From Synanceia verrucosa (Eukaryota; Chordata; Actinopteri; Perciformes; Synanceiidae): DNA of 64,000 nucleotides. The DNA lies in NCBI GenBank assembly GCA_029721515.1, contig CM056553.1, positions 4,663,001-4,727,000 on the forward strand. The letters are read 5' to 3'. The translations under genes were made by a program, and so were the position numbers. Positions 59,801-63,425 of this stretch are shown here, one piece after another; position 1 is the first letter of the stretch; every line of letters begins with the position of its first letter. The notes beneath the pieces are model-generated. The model made no database searches, had not been told where the DNA came from, and saw only the letters and a program-made list of their open reading frames with translations.

Positions 59801-61673
59801 TCATCATCATGTTGCATGTCACTGTCCATTTCCAGGAGAGCTCCCATTGATAATAGCATGTGCTGCAGCTCATCAAAACCCCCTGCAGCTTGTCCACCAC
59901 CTGCAGACACAATGCCTCCAGCACCCAACAGGTACTGCATCACAAACAGGCCGCATGGAGGGAGGGAGTACTTCATTTTTGCACTGTCATTTTCTGCTTT
60001 GCTGCCCACATTTCTCATGACATGTCCCACTGCAGCAAGAACCCTTGAACGCAGCAGGTGACATGGTGACGGAGGGGGTTTATGTTTTTTTTTTCATCTT
60101 TGTTTTACAGTGAAAGGTATTTTTGTAAACATTATTTACATTTTTATAAGAGCACACAGAAATCATGTAGACAGACCTTGGTGAGCATTACTGAACCCTC
60201 ATCAATAATCTGCCTGAAACATGGAATATACCAACAGTATATACATAATGAACTGGCACATTTTCCCTCTATAAAGGCAGCGTTTTACATCATTGTGCTC
60301 GTGTTTGCAGGATGCTGTCTGACCTTACATCATCATCCACAGACCTCCCTAGCATCACAGGTTTTCTCTCTCCTTCAGGTCCGTCAGCGGGAAGAAGCTG
60401 TGCTCCAGCTGTGGACAGCCGTTAGGGAAGGGGGCGGCCATGATCATCGAGACCCTCAGCCTGTACTTCCACATTCAGTGCTTTAAGGTCAGTGACAGGA
60501 AGGAGAAAACATGACTATTTTATCATTTGATTATCCATTAGAGGTATGAGTACTACTCTTCCACTGGTGGTCTTTGATTCTTAGAGCATAAGGAGGCAAT
60601 ATTCTGCATTATTCTTATCAATAAATCCCACAAAGAGAAAAAAAATCTGCCATTGAAAGTCTGAAAAAGCAAATTTACTGTTTAGTGTTTAGTTTACTTT
60701 GAGAAAACCGAATGAGAAAGCAGATTGCAGCTTTTTGGTCATTTCATTGTGATTGTTGACAAAATAAAAGACAATAGAATAACAGCTTTATGCTTTAAGA
60801 CTTGATATAAATGTGGTCCTCTGTGTCTCTGCAGTGCGGGGTGTGTAAGGGACAGCTAGGCGACACGACGACGGGGACGGACGTCCGGATCAGGAACGGC
60901 CTCCTCAACTGCCACCAGTGCTACATCCGCTCCCGCTGTGAGTGCCTCCACCCTCCTTCCTCCCACCAGCATCTCCCTCTTTAATCACCTCTTTTCTTTC
61001 TCTCTGACATCTTTAAAGTTTCCATCCATCCAAAACAGAAAATATGAAAACAAATATTTCAAAAATGAAAAAAATAACCAGCAGAAATAAACTGATAACT
61101 TCCCTGTTGCATAATGCTCATAAAGACAGAGTTTAATCATTCCCTAATATTATAAAAAGGGTAAGGCGTTGTTGTTCCTTATTATTTGGTAACGTCGGCC
61201 ATATTTCATATTTTCACTAATGAATATTTCCAATAAGTTGATGGTGTCGCAGCACCAGCAGTTCATACAGTGAAAAAAACTAAAGGTATGTTTGATTTAT
61301 TGTTTTCAAAGTAAACCTGACACTATTTTACGATCAAAAATTAAAGGTGTATTTCAGGTTTCACTCTTTATTGCAGCCCCACTGTGTGGCTGATAAGACG
61401 AGTGTGTTTTAATATAAAAATCCGGTGCAGCTTTAATAAAGAAGTGTCAGATGCAGTGACGCCTGGATGACTGGAAGGATGGATGGAAGGGGAGATGCTG
61501 ACTTTCCAACCTTTTCACCTCGTCCATGAAAGACTCAGAAAACCACAACATCAAATGAAAAGGCATGTCATTGACCTTTATAGCCCCCAAAACTATCATG
61601 GTTTGTGAAAGTTGAGGGTTTCCTTCTCTTTCTCTTTCCTTCTGAAGCGGCCGGACAGCCGACCACGTTGTGA
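13139..61673 (+). CDS. limch1: limch1, LIM and calponin-homology domain protein, 28 exons, 5' partial
   Basis: LIMCH1 is an actin stress-fibre protein; the human protein is reported to bind and activate non-muscle myosin IIA and to favour focal adhesions. Twenty-eight exons with GT-AG borders join in frame to 1312 residues plus a stop. The order is CH domain (about residues 1-129, N-terminal part missing), a linker with the motif WDSERSDSLSPPRHGR, the central region shared with LMO7 (about 500-690), a charged coiled coil (about 1010-1070) and a LIM domain (1242-1299) with eight zinc ligands. The C-terminus SAGQPTTL and the linker match LIMCH1 as I remember it better than the paralogue LMO7. 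Whether this is copy a or b of the teleost duplicates cannot be told here. The start codon exon lies upstream. Exon borders were set by phase and splice consensus and not by transcripts, so optional exons may be used differently. Confidence 0.95.
13881..14213 (+). mobile_element. GGGGTGGG-family nonautonomous element
   Basis: It begins GGGGGTGGGAAAAATATTGA and ends near CCTTGCTAATACCCAC, with the shared 3' half (TTTAAATTTCTCAGTGATCT, GTATCGTGACTCAAGTATCG). It lacks a long simple-repeat core and so shows roughly the basic 330 bp form. No coding sequence. The superfamily is uncertain. Confidence 0.72.
15095..15445 (+). mobile_element. tRNA-derived SINE
   Basis: The head GGGCGGCAGTAGCTCAGTCT contains a tRNA A-box-like sequence, and AGTTCAAGTCC at 15148-15158 resembles a B box, so it once had an internal RNA polymerase III promoter. 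The body has GGCACTGCCGAGGTGCCTTT and the tail ATTGAGGGATTAATAAAGGA followed by a TTC repeat. It is a degraded SINE copy and not a functional tRNA gene. Confidence 0.82.
16748..16817 (+). CDS. limch1: limch1 exon 2: CH domain
   Basis: It completes the split Glu and adds 23 residues from LLSSIKPGLVKKINRL to TPIAGL. The KPG.(V/I)KKINRL.TPIAGL block is the hallmark of the LIMCH1/LMO7 CH domain and belongs to the actin-binding-type fold. The acceptor is ttcttag after a long T-rich tract and the donor is gtgagt. The phase is 2 in and 0 out. Confidence 0.95.
18263..18560. mobile_element. partial hAT-like element start with AT-repeat
   Basis: It opens TAGAGCTGGGTATCACCAGG then CGCGATACGATAC and CGATAATATCCCGATACAGC, as many fish hAT-type repeats do. 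An AT/GT repeat follows at 18497-18550. The opposite tip was not found. Confidence 0.5.
20005..20190 (-). repeat. LINE 3'-tail-like repeat, copy 2
   Basis: TTTATTTCCAAGTAAGTTCG, CAGAGATAAGAACCAAAAGA and GATAAAGTGACTCAGAATAA match copy 1 with a few deletions. The shared part ends at GACAAAAACAGTGCAATATA. Confidence 0.6.
20300..20480 (-). repeat. retroposon tail-like sequence
   Basis: ATTCATCCTGAAGGAAATTC followed by GTTGCCACACACAGTAGG and ATATACAGTGCAGAATAATG is reminiscent of fish LINE or SINE 3' ends on the minus strand. No second copy in this window confirms it. Confidence 0.42.
22135..22195. repeat. TG dinucleotide repeat
   Basis: GT/TG units with a few GC interruptions over about 60 bp, about 1 kb upstream of exon 3. 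Confidence 0.9.
22460..22790. repeat. GA-rich polypurine tract
   Basis: The plus strand is dominated by GAGA, AGGA and GGAGA words, including pure GA runs at about 22473-22488 and 22530-22551. Such polypurine stretches can form triplexes or stable RNA:DNA hybrids in transcription; here this is only a sequence-based inference. Confidence 0.75.
23199..23302 (+). CDS. limch1: limch1 exon 3: CH domain
   Basis: It encodes DNLSVFLRGCEELGLKG, SQLFDPGDLQD and STRPAA, then two bases of Lys. The LGLK.SQLFDP.DLQD stretch is the conserved third CH helix region of LIMCH1. The acceptor is ctgtgcag and the donor gtaagt. The phase is 0 in and 2 out. A GA-rich tract lies 400-750 bp upstream. Confidence 0.95.
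23695..24375. mobile_element. hAT-like element TAGGGCTGGATACCG, copy 2, reversed
   Basis: It ends AAGTTCAGTACTCAGCCCTA. Its interior is the reverse complement of copy 1 (TTTAGTGCTCCCAGCTCTTC, ATGTCTGATTGGTGAGATTA). The other tip is diverged (TTGGGACTTGGGTATCGTTC). Confidence 0.68.
24955..25525 (-). mobile_element. composite repeat: shared flank plus reversed GGGGTGGG-family copy
   Basis: Bases 24955-25121 match 50511-50716. At 25122 the sequence switches to AGGGGTGGGTATTGGCAAG, the reversed 3' end of the GGGGTGGG family, which runs to about 25525. It has a TA/TG-rich core at about 25255-25360. A stretch starting TAGGGCTGTCAAAGTTACTG at about 25366-25440 looks like an inserted hAT-type end. 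Confidence 0.68.
25940..26443. mobile_element. hAT-like element with TAGAGCTGTG tips
   Basis: It begins TAGAGCTGTGCCATATTAC and ends GTCCACATCGCACAGCTCTA. The tips are inverted repeats over about 11 bases. A GAGGAGGAGGAAGAGAGC stretch inside opens a frame at 26305, but no transposase motif follows. Target duplication is not clear. Confidence 0.62.
27931..28616 (+). mobile_element. AAAACCCT-ending nonautonomous element, copy 1
   Basis: The 5' part reads GGTTCCCGCGGCTCCTTAAA and AATGTCTTAAATTAAAATCC. The middle has GAATTTACCATAAATTTGCT, CAGAGATTTACTGCAATTTT and TTCACAAAGTTCAT. A 28000-28150 segment appears inserted. The 3' part includes CTCAAAAACTCCATACCGGT. It is homologous to three other copies in this gene, all in the same direction. 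Confidence 0.7.
29194..29224 (+). CDS. limch1: limch1 exon 4: CH-domain microexon
   Basis: This 31-nt exon completes a split Lys and encodes GSDCSRKLKN, equivalent to the SLDYSRKLKN segment of mammalian LIMCH1. The acceptor is tctcccag and the donor gtaagt. The phase is 2 in and 0 out. Skipping it would shift the frame, so it should be constitutive. It is too short to be seen as an open frame by itself and was placed by phase and homology. Confidence 0.9.
29225..32004 (+). other. limch1: limch1 intron after exon 4
   Basis: This 2.8 kb intron holds a pure TC dinucleotide run at about 29837-29880 and a short GT run at 30284-30299. No transposon or exon is recognised in the rest. Confidence 0.75.
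29837..29880. repeat. TC dinucleotide repeat
   Basis: An uninterrupted TC run of about 44 bp inside an intron. Likely length-polymorphic. Confidence 0.92.
32005..32115 (+). CDS. limch1: limch1 exon 5: end of CH domain
   Basis: It encodes 37 residues, VLITIYWLGRAANSCTSYNG through EFEGLLSQMRK, which form the last CH helices. The block (V/I)L.TIYWLG.AANSCTSY is diagnostic for LIMCH1. The acceptor is cttttttag and the donor gtttgc, which departs from the gtaagt/gtgagt seen elsewhere. The phase is 0 in and 0 out. Confidence 0.94.
32116..33636 (+). other. limch1: limch1 intron after exon 5
   Basis: This 1.5 kb intron contains an AAAACCCT-ending element at 32782-33242. I see nothing else except an A-run near 32570. 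Confidence 0.75.
32782..33242 (+). mobile_element. AAAACCCT-ending nonautonomous element, copy 2 (best ends)
   Basis: It starts AGGGTTCCTGTGGTTCCTTA and ends TTAAAATGATGCAAAAACCC. The tips are short imperfect inverted repeats (AGGGTTCCTG against AGGGTTTTTG on the other strand). About 460 bp, no coding sequence. Confidence 0.72.
33637..33835 (+). CDS. limch1: limch1 exon 6: serine-rich linker after the CH domain
   Basis: It encodes 66 residues including ESPKRSIRDSGYIDCWD, SERSDSLSPPRHGR, EDSFDSLDSFGSRS and QTPSPDV. These phosphorylation-prone Ser/Pro blocks are nearly identical to those I recall in mammalian LIMCH1. The acceptor is attcag and the donor gtaagt. The phase is 0 in and 1 out. GC content is clearly higher than in the introns on either side. 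Confidence 0.95.
35166..35930 (-). mobile_element. internally deleted Tc1-type transposon
   Basis: Both tips are present as inverted repeats: GGCATTAAAAATGCAACATT at about 35168 and TTGCATTTTTAATGCAT at about 35913-35929. On the minus strand a helix-turn-helix part reads RSRMTEARVARHFGVHRCTI (within 35722-35498). The C-terminal part reads DWLPYSPDTNPIEHHWDNLD (within 35553-35299). The region with the first two catalytic Asp residues is missing, so the element is about 765 bp and inactive. It differs from the Tc1 relic at 2013. Confidence 0.88.
36473..37591. mobile_element. hAT-like nonautonomous element carrying a second inserted element
   Basis: Inverted tips TAGAGACGCACCGATCCAG and GATCGGTGCATCTCTA are flanked by an 8-bp repeat, GAAACATT (36465-36472) and GAAACGTT (37592-37599), differing at one base. 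An 8-bp duplication is typical of hAT transposons. The element is 1119 bp including the inner insertion at 36837-37446. No transposase is seen. Confidence 0.82.
36837..37446. mobile_element. inner hAT-like element nested in 36473-37591
   Basis: It begins TAGGGCTGCTCCATTATGG and ends TTAATTGCACAGCCCTA. The flanks CTCTGCAT (36829-36836) and CTCTGTGT (37447-37454) agree at six of eight bases, as an aged 8-bp duplication would. It is 610 bp long and no coding region is recognised. Confidence 0.75.
37848..38076 (+). mobile_element. GGGGTGGG-family nonautonomous element
   Basis: It starts AGGTGCGGTGGGAAAAAAAT, shares AATGTTTTGGGCTGATAAAT with the 1845 copy and ends with TATTGTATCACAATACTCAC. At about 230 bp it is a compact copy without a long repeat core. 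Confidence 0.68.
38774..38910. mobile_element. TTAA-flanked small element, truncated
   Basis: It starts TTAACTCTCTGATTGTCCGC and continues with AAAGTGCCTTGTTCCAGTG and AAACACTGAACAGCTCAAAT as in the 12157 copy, then stops. Only the first half is present. Confidence 0.6.
40304..40520 (+). mobile_element. truncated GGGGTGGG-family element ending in a GT repeat
   Basis: It opens AGGGGTGGGGAAAAATATCA, followed by CAATATACTGCG and a poly-T run (40369-40390). The family 3' half is absent; the similarity ends at or in the GT run at 40475-40513. Confidence 0.6.
40475..40513. repeat. GT dinucleotide repeat
   Basis: An uninterrupted GT run of about 39 bp at the end of a truncated GGGGTGGG-family copy, where other copies carry their simple-repeat core. 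Confidence 0.9.
40775..41033 (+). CDS. limch1: limch1 exon 7: conserved linker
   Basis: It continues GRGSDSESDVPPHRKMPDV, KDDMSARRTS, PFNQYLPNK and YVPTPLRKKRNDKE, ending at KSWSTATSPVGGDRPF and a split AG codon. These blocks are shared with LMO7 and mammalian LIMCH1. The acceptor is ctcaacag and the donor gtgagt. The phase is 1 in and 2 out. The third base of the split codon depends on which exon follows: AGT (Ser) with exon 8 or 9, AGA (Arg) if both are skipped. Confidence 0.95.
41034..42494 (+). other. limch1: limch1 intron after exon 7
   Basis: This 1.46 kb intron contains a shortened AAAACCCT-ending element at 41915-42234. It ends 260 bp before the acceptor of optional exon 8. I see nothing in the first 850 bp. 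Confidence 0.75.
41915..42234 (+). mobile_element. AAAACCCT-ending nonautonomous element, copy 3, internally deleted
   Basis: It starts AGGCTTCCGGTGGTCTTAAA and ends TTTTAAAATGGTGCAAAAAC. About 150 bp of the family middle is missing. It lies in the intron just before optional exon 8. Confidence 0.68.
42495..42764 (+). CDS. limch1: limch1 exon 8: proline-rich exon, probably optional
   Basis: This 270-nt exon is open throughout in the frame required by both neighbours (phase 2 in, 2 out) and encodes about 90 residues. They include the Pro/Ser-rich SPSPSSPPPLEPL, then an acidic stretch QDEEEVEQTSSTPYIEIH and VRRSSEPRSLPQPH. The acceptor is gatgtaacag and the donor gttttc, which is weak. Skipping keeps the frame, and the mammalian short form I recall lacks this segment, so it is likely alternatively spliced. 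No fold is recognisable. The proline stretch could be an SH3 or WW ligand, which is inference. Confidence 0.8.
42765..44748 (+). other. limch1: limch1 intron after exon 8
   Basis: This 2.0 kb intron contains an intact TTAA-flanked small element at 42956-43210. No other repeat or exon is recognised. Confidence 0.75.
42956..43210. mobile_element. TTAA-flanked small element, piggyBac-like, intact ends
   Basis: The element is bounded by TTAA on both sides (42956-42959 and 43207-43210) with inverted tips CTCATTGAGTGCCA and TGGCACTCAGAGAG. TTAA target sites are characteristic of piggyBac transposons. It is 255 bp with no coding sequence. Confidence 0.72.
44749..45129 (+). CDS. limch1: limch1 exon 9: large low-complexity exon, probably optional
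   Basis: This 381-nt exon is open in the required frame (phase 2 in, 2 out) and encodes 127 residues. They include TPARSCSEELFHHSS, a Lys/Glu-rich LEQQEAAGKKGSSAEAERD, an ATATTTTTDT run coded by ACA triplets and ESDDPKGENSWLDSSPPAT. The acceptor is tttctgcag and the donor gtgagc. It is GC-rich against AT-rich flanks. I do not recognise a domain, and skipping preserves the frame. An open antisense frame over the same bases is treated as a shadow. Confidence 0.8.
45130..48306 (+). other. limch1: limch1 introns on both sides of microexon 10
   Basis: Two introns (45130-46279 and 46316-48306) contain no repeat I can name with confidence. A stretch at 46620-46750 begins CAGAGGTGGGAAAATATT and may be a diverged repeat end. 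A 211-residue open frame covering 48038-48673 includes exon 11 read through its flanking introns and is not a separate gene. Confidence 0.6.
46280..46315 (+). CDS. limch1: limch1 exon 10: 36-nt microexon
   Basis: It encodes FSSTHSVSDDQ with split codons at both ends and aligns with the RYGPRTPVSDDAES segment of mammalian LIMCH1. The acceptor is ttcctgtag and the donor gtaagt. The phase is 2 in and 2 out, so it is frame-neutral. If exons 8 and 9 are skipped, exon 7 joins directly to it and gives PFRFSST, matching the mammalian order. Confidence 0.85.
48307..48433 (+). CDS. limch1: limch1 exon 11: start of the LIMCH1/LMO7 central region
   Basis: It encodes SVSMIDMRGEEEAILQPHSQ through NRMKEEEDHWQD, matching the MFDMR.EEEA..QPHS pattern of LIMCH1. 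The acceptor is tcctcag and the donor gtgagt. The phase is 2 in and 0 out. The exon is rich in Glu and Met. The intron after it is only 191 nt. Confidence 0.93.
48625..48782 (+). CDS. limch1: limch1 exon 12: central region
   Basis: It encodes DLARWKSRRRSISQDLIKKE, ERKMMEQLM, TSQRRRSVKTYREIVED and a split Lys. This is the most conserved non-domain block shared by LIMCH1 and LMO7, which I believe Pfam calls DUF4757. The basic RRRS motifs are plausible kinase sites (inference). The acceptor is gtgtcag and the donor gtaggt. The phase is 0 in and 2 out. Confidence 0.95.
49044..49527 (+). CDS. limch1: limch1 exon 13: central region, largest exon
   Basis: This exon adds 161 residues. The first third, ERREDELREAYRKARSPEEA through FSISEAVLERLQLPKLLDRS, is the helical end of the conserved central region. 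Then follow LRYLRQQSAPTPKFTSTLEA and SPKPVPLLMPKPY, both recognisable in mammalian LIMCH1. The acceptor is ctctccag and the donor gtgaga. The phase is 2 in and 0 out. Confidence 0.95.
49528..51074 (+). other. limch1: limch1 intron after exon 13
   Basis: This 1.5 kb intron contains a composite repeat: a flank at about 50511-50716 shared with 24955-25121, then a 198 bp GGGGTGGG-family copy (50717-50914) with a GT core. The first 950 bp show nothing recognisable. Confidence 0.75.
50511..50914 (-). mobile_element. composite repeat: shared flank plus reversed GGGGTGGG-family copy with GT core
   Basis: The flank at 50511-50716 matches 24955-25121 with small indels. From 50717 a 198 bp reversed family copy runs AGGGGTGGGTATTGGCAAGG to TTTTTTCCCATCCCT. 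A GT run at about 50822-50852 sits in the position of the family core. Confidence 0.72.
51075..51386 (+). CDS. limch1: limch1 exon 14: acidic serine/proline-rich segment
   Basis: It encodes 104 residues starting ADGLLRVNGDVGNDD, comparable to the VDGKVSVNGE segment of mammalian LIMCH1. It continues with low-complexity Ser/Thr/Pro/Glu sequence ending HPTPPSRPTTLPS. The acceptor is gttatttag and the donor gtcagg, which is weaker than most here. The frame stays open for about 90 nt beyond the donor, so the 3' border is the least certain of the exon set. The phase is 0 in and 0 out. Confidence 0.85.
51675..51756 (+). CDS. limch1: limch1 exon 15: low-complexity linker
   Basis: It encodes ELHKPEESFGKTGSQSVAAP and EEKSAAA plus one base. 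No domain is recognised; support is the clean acceptor (cccttacag), donor gtctga and phase (0 in, 1 out) that fits both neighbours. Confidence 0.8.
51905..51996 (+). CDS. limch1: limch1 exon 16: low-complexity linker
   Basis: It completes a Glu and encodes AKQVQPSHQNISFLVQSGVS, then TQQSQPGSLE. The acceptor is tgttttcag and the donor gtgagg. The phase is 1 in and 0 out. The intron that follows is only 73 nt, the shortest in the gene. Confidence 0.8.
52070..52154 (+). CDS. limch1: limch1 exon 17: low-complexity linker
   Basis: It encodes ASAPSSQDPLSLSAPGSFE and CHPTRETTA plus one base. The acceptor is ccctgcag and the donor gtgagc. The phase is 0 in and 1 out. No domain is recognised, and the assignment rests on splice sites and frame. 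Confidence 0.78.
52645..53589 (+). mobile_element. GGGGTGGG-family element with giant simple-repeat core
   Basis: Its 5' arm reads GGGGTGGGAAAAATATTGAA and its 3' arm carries TTTCAATTTCTCAGTGATCT, TATTGTATCGTGACTCAAG and a CCACCCC end, like the other copies. The core at 52702-53454 is expanded. A possible 6-bp repeat TGACAG lies on both sides (52637-52642 and 53590-53595), but the joint is not clean. Confidence 0.75.
52702..53454. repeat. alternating purine-pyrimidine tract, about 750 bp
   Basis: The tract is built from TA, TG, CA and ATGT/ATGC units, with purines and pyrimidines alternating almost without break. Because TAA, TAG and TGA each contain two adjacent purines, strict alternation removes stop codons from all six frames. 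That explains long overlapping open frames on both strands here that read as Tyr/Met/Ile/Cys/His/Val repeats. They are not genes. Such alternation is the classic sequence feature favouring Z-DNA. Confidence 0.9.
53731..53805 (+). CDS. limch1: limch1 exon 18: linker before the coiled coil
   Basis: It encodes FANSVRSPLATSNPKLRWEF and FVPP with split codons at both ends. It corresponds in position to the SEKSPVMTPFKFW segment of mammalian LIMCH1. The acceptor is ttcgctgtag and the donor gtaaac. The phase is 1 in and 1 out. An element with a long simple-repeat core ends about 140 bp upstream. Confidence 0.82.
54040..54550 (-). mobile_element. truncated, reversed copy of the nested hAT-like pair
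   Basis: It starts TAGAGATGCACCAAACCGAT, then TCGTCC-like outer sequence appears reversed. It then crosses into the inner element, which ends CCATAATGGAGCAGCCCTA at about 54453-54471. The outer sequence resumes (ATGCAGAGCACACAGCAGC) and breaks off at about 54550, just before exon 19. A pyrimidine- and CG-rich stretch at 54175-54290 contains two related CGCTCCCCCCGCCGCA units. Confidence 0.75.
54582..54610 (+). CDS. limch1: limch1 exon 19: 29-nt microexon
   Basis: It completes a Glu and encodes DLEKDRHGN. The acceptor is ttcctctacag and the donor gtgagt. The phase is 1 in and 0 out. It is a weakly supported short exon but fits the frame exactly. A truncated hAT-like element ends about 30 nt before its acceptor. 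Confidence 0.72.
55225..55338 (+). CDS. limch1: limch1 exon 20: start of the coiled coil
   Basis: It encodes VSVPVLAQARRGDRWSWDPD, then EERKRQERWQQEQERMLQ. The W.WDP(D/E)EER.RQE.WQQEQER.LQ block is diagnostic for LIMCH1. The acceptor is ctctattag and the donor gtaccc. The phase is 0 in and 0 out. The stretch from DPDEER onward is a charged single helix or coiled coil. Confidence 0.95.
55800..56070 (-). repeat. LINE 3'-tail-like sequence
   Basis: GCTCTTTATTGTCATTATAC and AACGAAATTGTGGAGCTTCT read on the minus strand as the fish retroposon ending that contains CAATTTCGTTGTA and CAATAAAG. The following A-rich sequence with AATAAG words belongs to the same tail. Confidence 0.5.
57521..57613 (+). 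CDS. limch1: limch1 exon 21: coiled coil
   Basis: It encodes EKYRREQQKLKEEWEKAQRE then VAEEERKYHEE, matching the KL.EEWEKAQ.EV.EEER.Y.EE pattern of mammalian LIMCH1. The acceptor is atggtgacag, with little pyrimidine tract, and the donor is gtgtgt. The phase is 0 in and 0 out. Confidence 0.95.
57784..57948 (+). CDS. limch1: limch1 exon 22: end of the coiled coil and linker
   Basis: It encodes ERRILEETVAPLTPRSS, then SPSRGEASSTSEP and NTIVRSLADWERKQELLERQ plus Ser. The first part matches the ER.I.E.TV.P segment of LIMCH1. The acceptor is ctcaacag and the donor gtgatt, which is weak. The phase is 0 in and 0 out. The frame continues open for about 60 nt past the donor, so a longer variant is possible. 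Confidence 0.88.
58099..58193 (+). CDS. limch1: limch1 exon 23: charged linker
   Basis: It encodes RGSTESVEWRRRENDRTSD, then ISTADDSMKTAR and a split codon. The acceptor is ggcacag, preceded by few pyrimidines, and the donor is gttagt. The phase is 0 in and 2 out. It resembles in position the basic DRRWKKSF segment of mammalian LIMCH1. Confidence 0.8.
58434..58927 (+). mobile_element. AAAACCCT-ending nonautonomous element, copy 4
   Basis: It starts CGTTTCCATGGTTCCTTAAA and ends TTTTAAAATGGTGTGAGAGC. The middle carries GATGGTTGGTTTAATGCCAA and GAGATTAATCGGTTATCAGA, as in copies 2 and 3. Confidence 0.7.
59055..59216 (+). CDS. limch1: limch1 exon 24: serine/lysine-rich linker, frame-neutral
   Basis: It encodes SVSQSSSQAETPGHSLQNG, QKLPATTSKTSTPVKKQDD and AGSDKPSRPAGDR with split codons. 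The acceptor is ttcgtttcag and the donor gtgtgt. The phase is 2 in and 2 out, so skipping is tolerated. No domain is seen. Confidence 0.85.
59836..59931 (+). CDS. limch1: limch1 exon 25: cysteine/proline-rich exon, frame-neutral
   Basis: It encodes RAPIDNSMCCSSSKPPAACP, then PPADTMPPAPN with split codons. The acceptor is catttccag and the donor gtactg. The phase is 2 in and 2 out. I do not recognise this segment in mammalian LIMCH1, so it may be a fish-specific or optional exon. Its support is the exact fit of both phases and an open frame. Confidence 0.68.
60379..60487 (+). CDS. limch1: limch1 exon 26: LIM domain, first zinc finger
   Basis: It encodes SVSGKKLCSSCGQPLGKGAA, then MIIETLSLYFHIQCFK. 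The first zinc site of the LIM domain uses Cys1242, Cys1245, His1265 and Cys1268 (C-X2-C-X19-H-X2-C). The sequence is nearly identical to mammalian LIMCH1. The acceptor is ctccttcag and the donor gtcagt. The phase is 2 in and 0 out. Confidence 0.97.
60835..60937 (+). CDS. limch1: limch1 exon 27: LIM domain, second zinc finger
   Basis: It encodes CGVCKGQLGDTTTGTDVRI, then RNGLLNCHQCYIRSR. The second zinc site uses Cys1271, Cys1274, Cys1296 and Cys1299 (C-X2-C-X21-C-X2-C). LIM domains are protein-protein interaction modules. The acceptor is gtctctgcag and the donor gtgagt. The phase is 0 in and 1 out. Confidence 0.97.
61648..61673 (+). CDS. limch1: limch1 exon 28: last coding residues and stop
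   Basis: It completes a split Ser and encodes AGQPTTL followed by TGA at 61671-61673. The C-terminus SRSAGQPTTL matches mammalian LIMCH1 as I remember it. The acceptor is ccttctgaag, with A rather than C or T before the AG; the phase of 1 and the conserved ending justify it. The same exon continues into the 3' UTR. Confidence 0.95.
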
Positions 61674-63425
61674 CGCTCAGCAGAAAAGCACAAGGTTCAT
61701 GGAAGAAGCCCCGTCCCTGTTTTTTACCCGATTATCTGCACATCATGTCCTTCACAGCGTGTCGGGATCTCTGCAGACTCTGCAGCTCAATAACCAATGA
61801 AGATTCATCACAGGGGCCAAACAGGGGATCTGGGGACAGTGAGACATTTAAAAATATAACTATATATTTGTGTTTATGTCATCTGAGACGTGACTGAAAT
61901 CTGGATTTGATTGGTCCACGTCCCACCGCAGAGAGGAGACCTTTCTGGGTGGCGGCCATGTTGAAAAGAAAACACAGATAGGCTAATGTTAGCGTCCTAA
62001 AATATGGTGTCTTTGGTAGGATAGATTCTATTTTCCTGGTTGGATAAAATGAAAATATTTACCGTTTAATTCCACATGATGGAAATACAGTTATGGATTT
62101 TATATTGTTTAAGAAATATTTTCTTAATTTGAAAAAAAAAACAAAAAAAACAACGAACTAGAGAGAGACGTAAACATGTGGGCAGCTCTCTAAACAAACT
62201 GGAGCTGAAAAATATTAATAATCGTTTGCTCTTTTAATAAAATATGAGATTAGTAGAAAAATAACTGCAGAATCTGCTTTTGGAAAGTGACCATGAGCCC
62301 ACTGATTTGATCCGTCTGCTGTCCTGTGCTCCTGAATAACATCAGCCTCTAATACAAACACATGTTATGGATATAGATTCATCTTTAGGGCAATAACACG
62401 ACTCGTAAGCTGTTTCTGTTGCTCCTCGGCCGGCCTGTGTGCTCAGAAAGTCAGGACTTTAATGTGCCTTAGGAAAAGCAAGGTGATGCAGGAAAACACA
62501 CACCAGCTGACTGGTGTTTTATTTCTCTTTTTTATTATTTGTGTGGGTGTTGGGAGGGATTTGGCCAAATTTGAATTGTTAAATTGCAGACAGACGGGCT
62601 GCAGCTTTCCCTTTCATCACACTTTAAGTACCGCTTATTCTACATAAAAATACAACCTTAATTTCCTGTTTCCCCCCTGATTCCTCAGTGACTTGCTGTG
62701 ATAGAAACCAATGCAAAGGAAAACTCTCGTTATCTATTTTGAAAAATACACCCTGCAGGGGAGACCGTTGATTTTAATTTTGACCGTTGTGTTATTCTAG
62801 AGAGATAGAGTCTTCTGTATGCCATTAAGTGAGGTAATTTTGATAATTGCTCAGTGGTAGGATTCATTTATAAAGTTACAGAAATCACCAGTAAGTTGCA
62901 TTTAAAGGTATAACATGAACTCTCATACCAGCAGCAGCTGCAGCTGTGTAATATGTGGCAGGATGAAAACTCTCTGTGCCGCTAGCTGACATTTGAACTC
63001 TTGCTTCCTTTTGTTTGGACTCGTATGAGAAGAGCTCGGTTATATATTGTGGATGTGAAGACAAAAAAAAGTGCACGTTTAAGCCTAAAACCAAATGATT
63101 TGCTGTATGAAAGCAAACTAGCAGCCTCCTCCTGCTGAACAGCATCCTATAGCCAGGCTTCATCTCTCTGATCTGCAGTATTTTAAGCTTCTGTTCCTGT
63201 TGTGTATTTTCTTTTCTTATCATTATTTAGCCGATGAATAAACCTCTGCTGAGACAGAGCTCTCTATCCAGACTTAACGGGAATGAAACCCCCGCGTCTG
63301 TTCTGTATTTATTGTAATATTCACCTGAACACTATCCGAAATATAGATTCATTGGATGTTTAAATGCCATGGCATTTATAGCATAATGTATGTTTATAAA
63401 TAAAATGTTCTACATCAAAGCTGCC
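61674..63425 (+). other. limch1: limch1 3' untranslated region
   Basis: About 1.75 kb follow the stop codon without coding potential. AATAAA hexamers occur at 62236, 63237 and 63399. The last is followed within about 30 nt by a GT-rich stretch (tgtcttttgttttcttttgt), so it is the best main cleavage site. An A-rich run lies at about 62131-62155. The exact cleavage position is an estimate. Confidence 0.7.
63399..63404 (+). promoter_or_regulatory. polyadenylation signal AATAAA of limch1
   Basis: A canonical AATAAA is followed by a candidate cleavage region at about 63418-63425 and a U/GU-rich downstream element from 63430. Upstream AATAAA copies at 62236-62241 and 63237-63242 could give shorter 3' ends. 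Confidence 0.65.

Larger units (their letters stand above)
58194..61647 (+). other. limch1: limch1 introns after exons 23 to 27
   Basis: The intron after exon 23 (58194-59054) contains an AAAACCCT-ending element at 58434-58927. The introns at 59217-59835, 59932-60378, 60488-60834 and 60938-61647 hold no recognisable repeats or exons. Confidence 0.7.
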
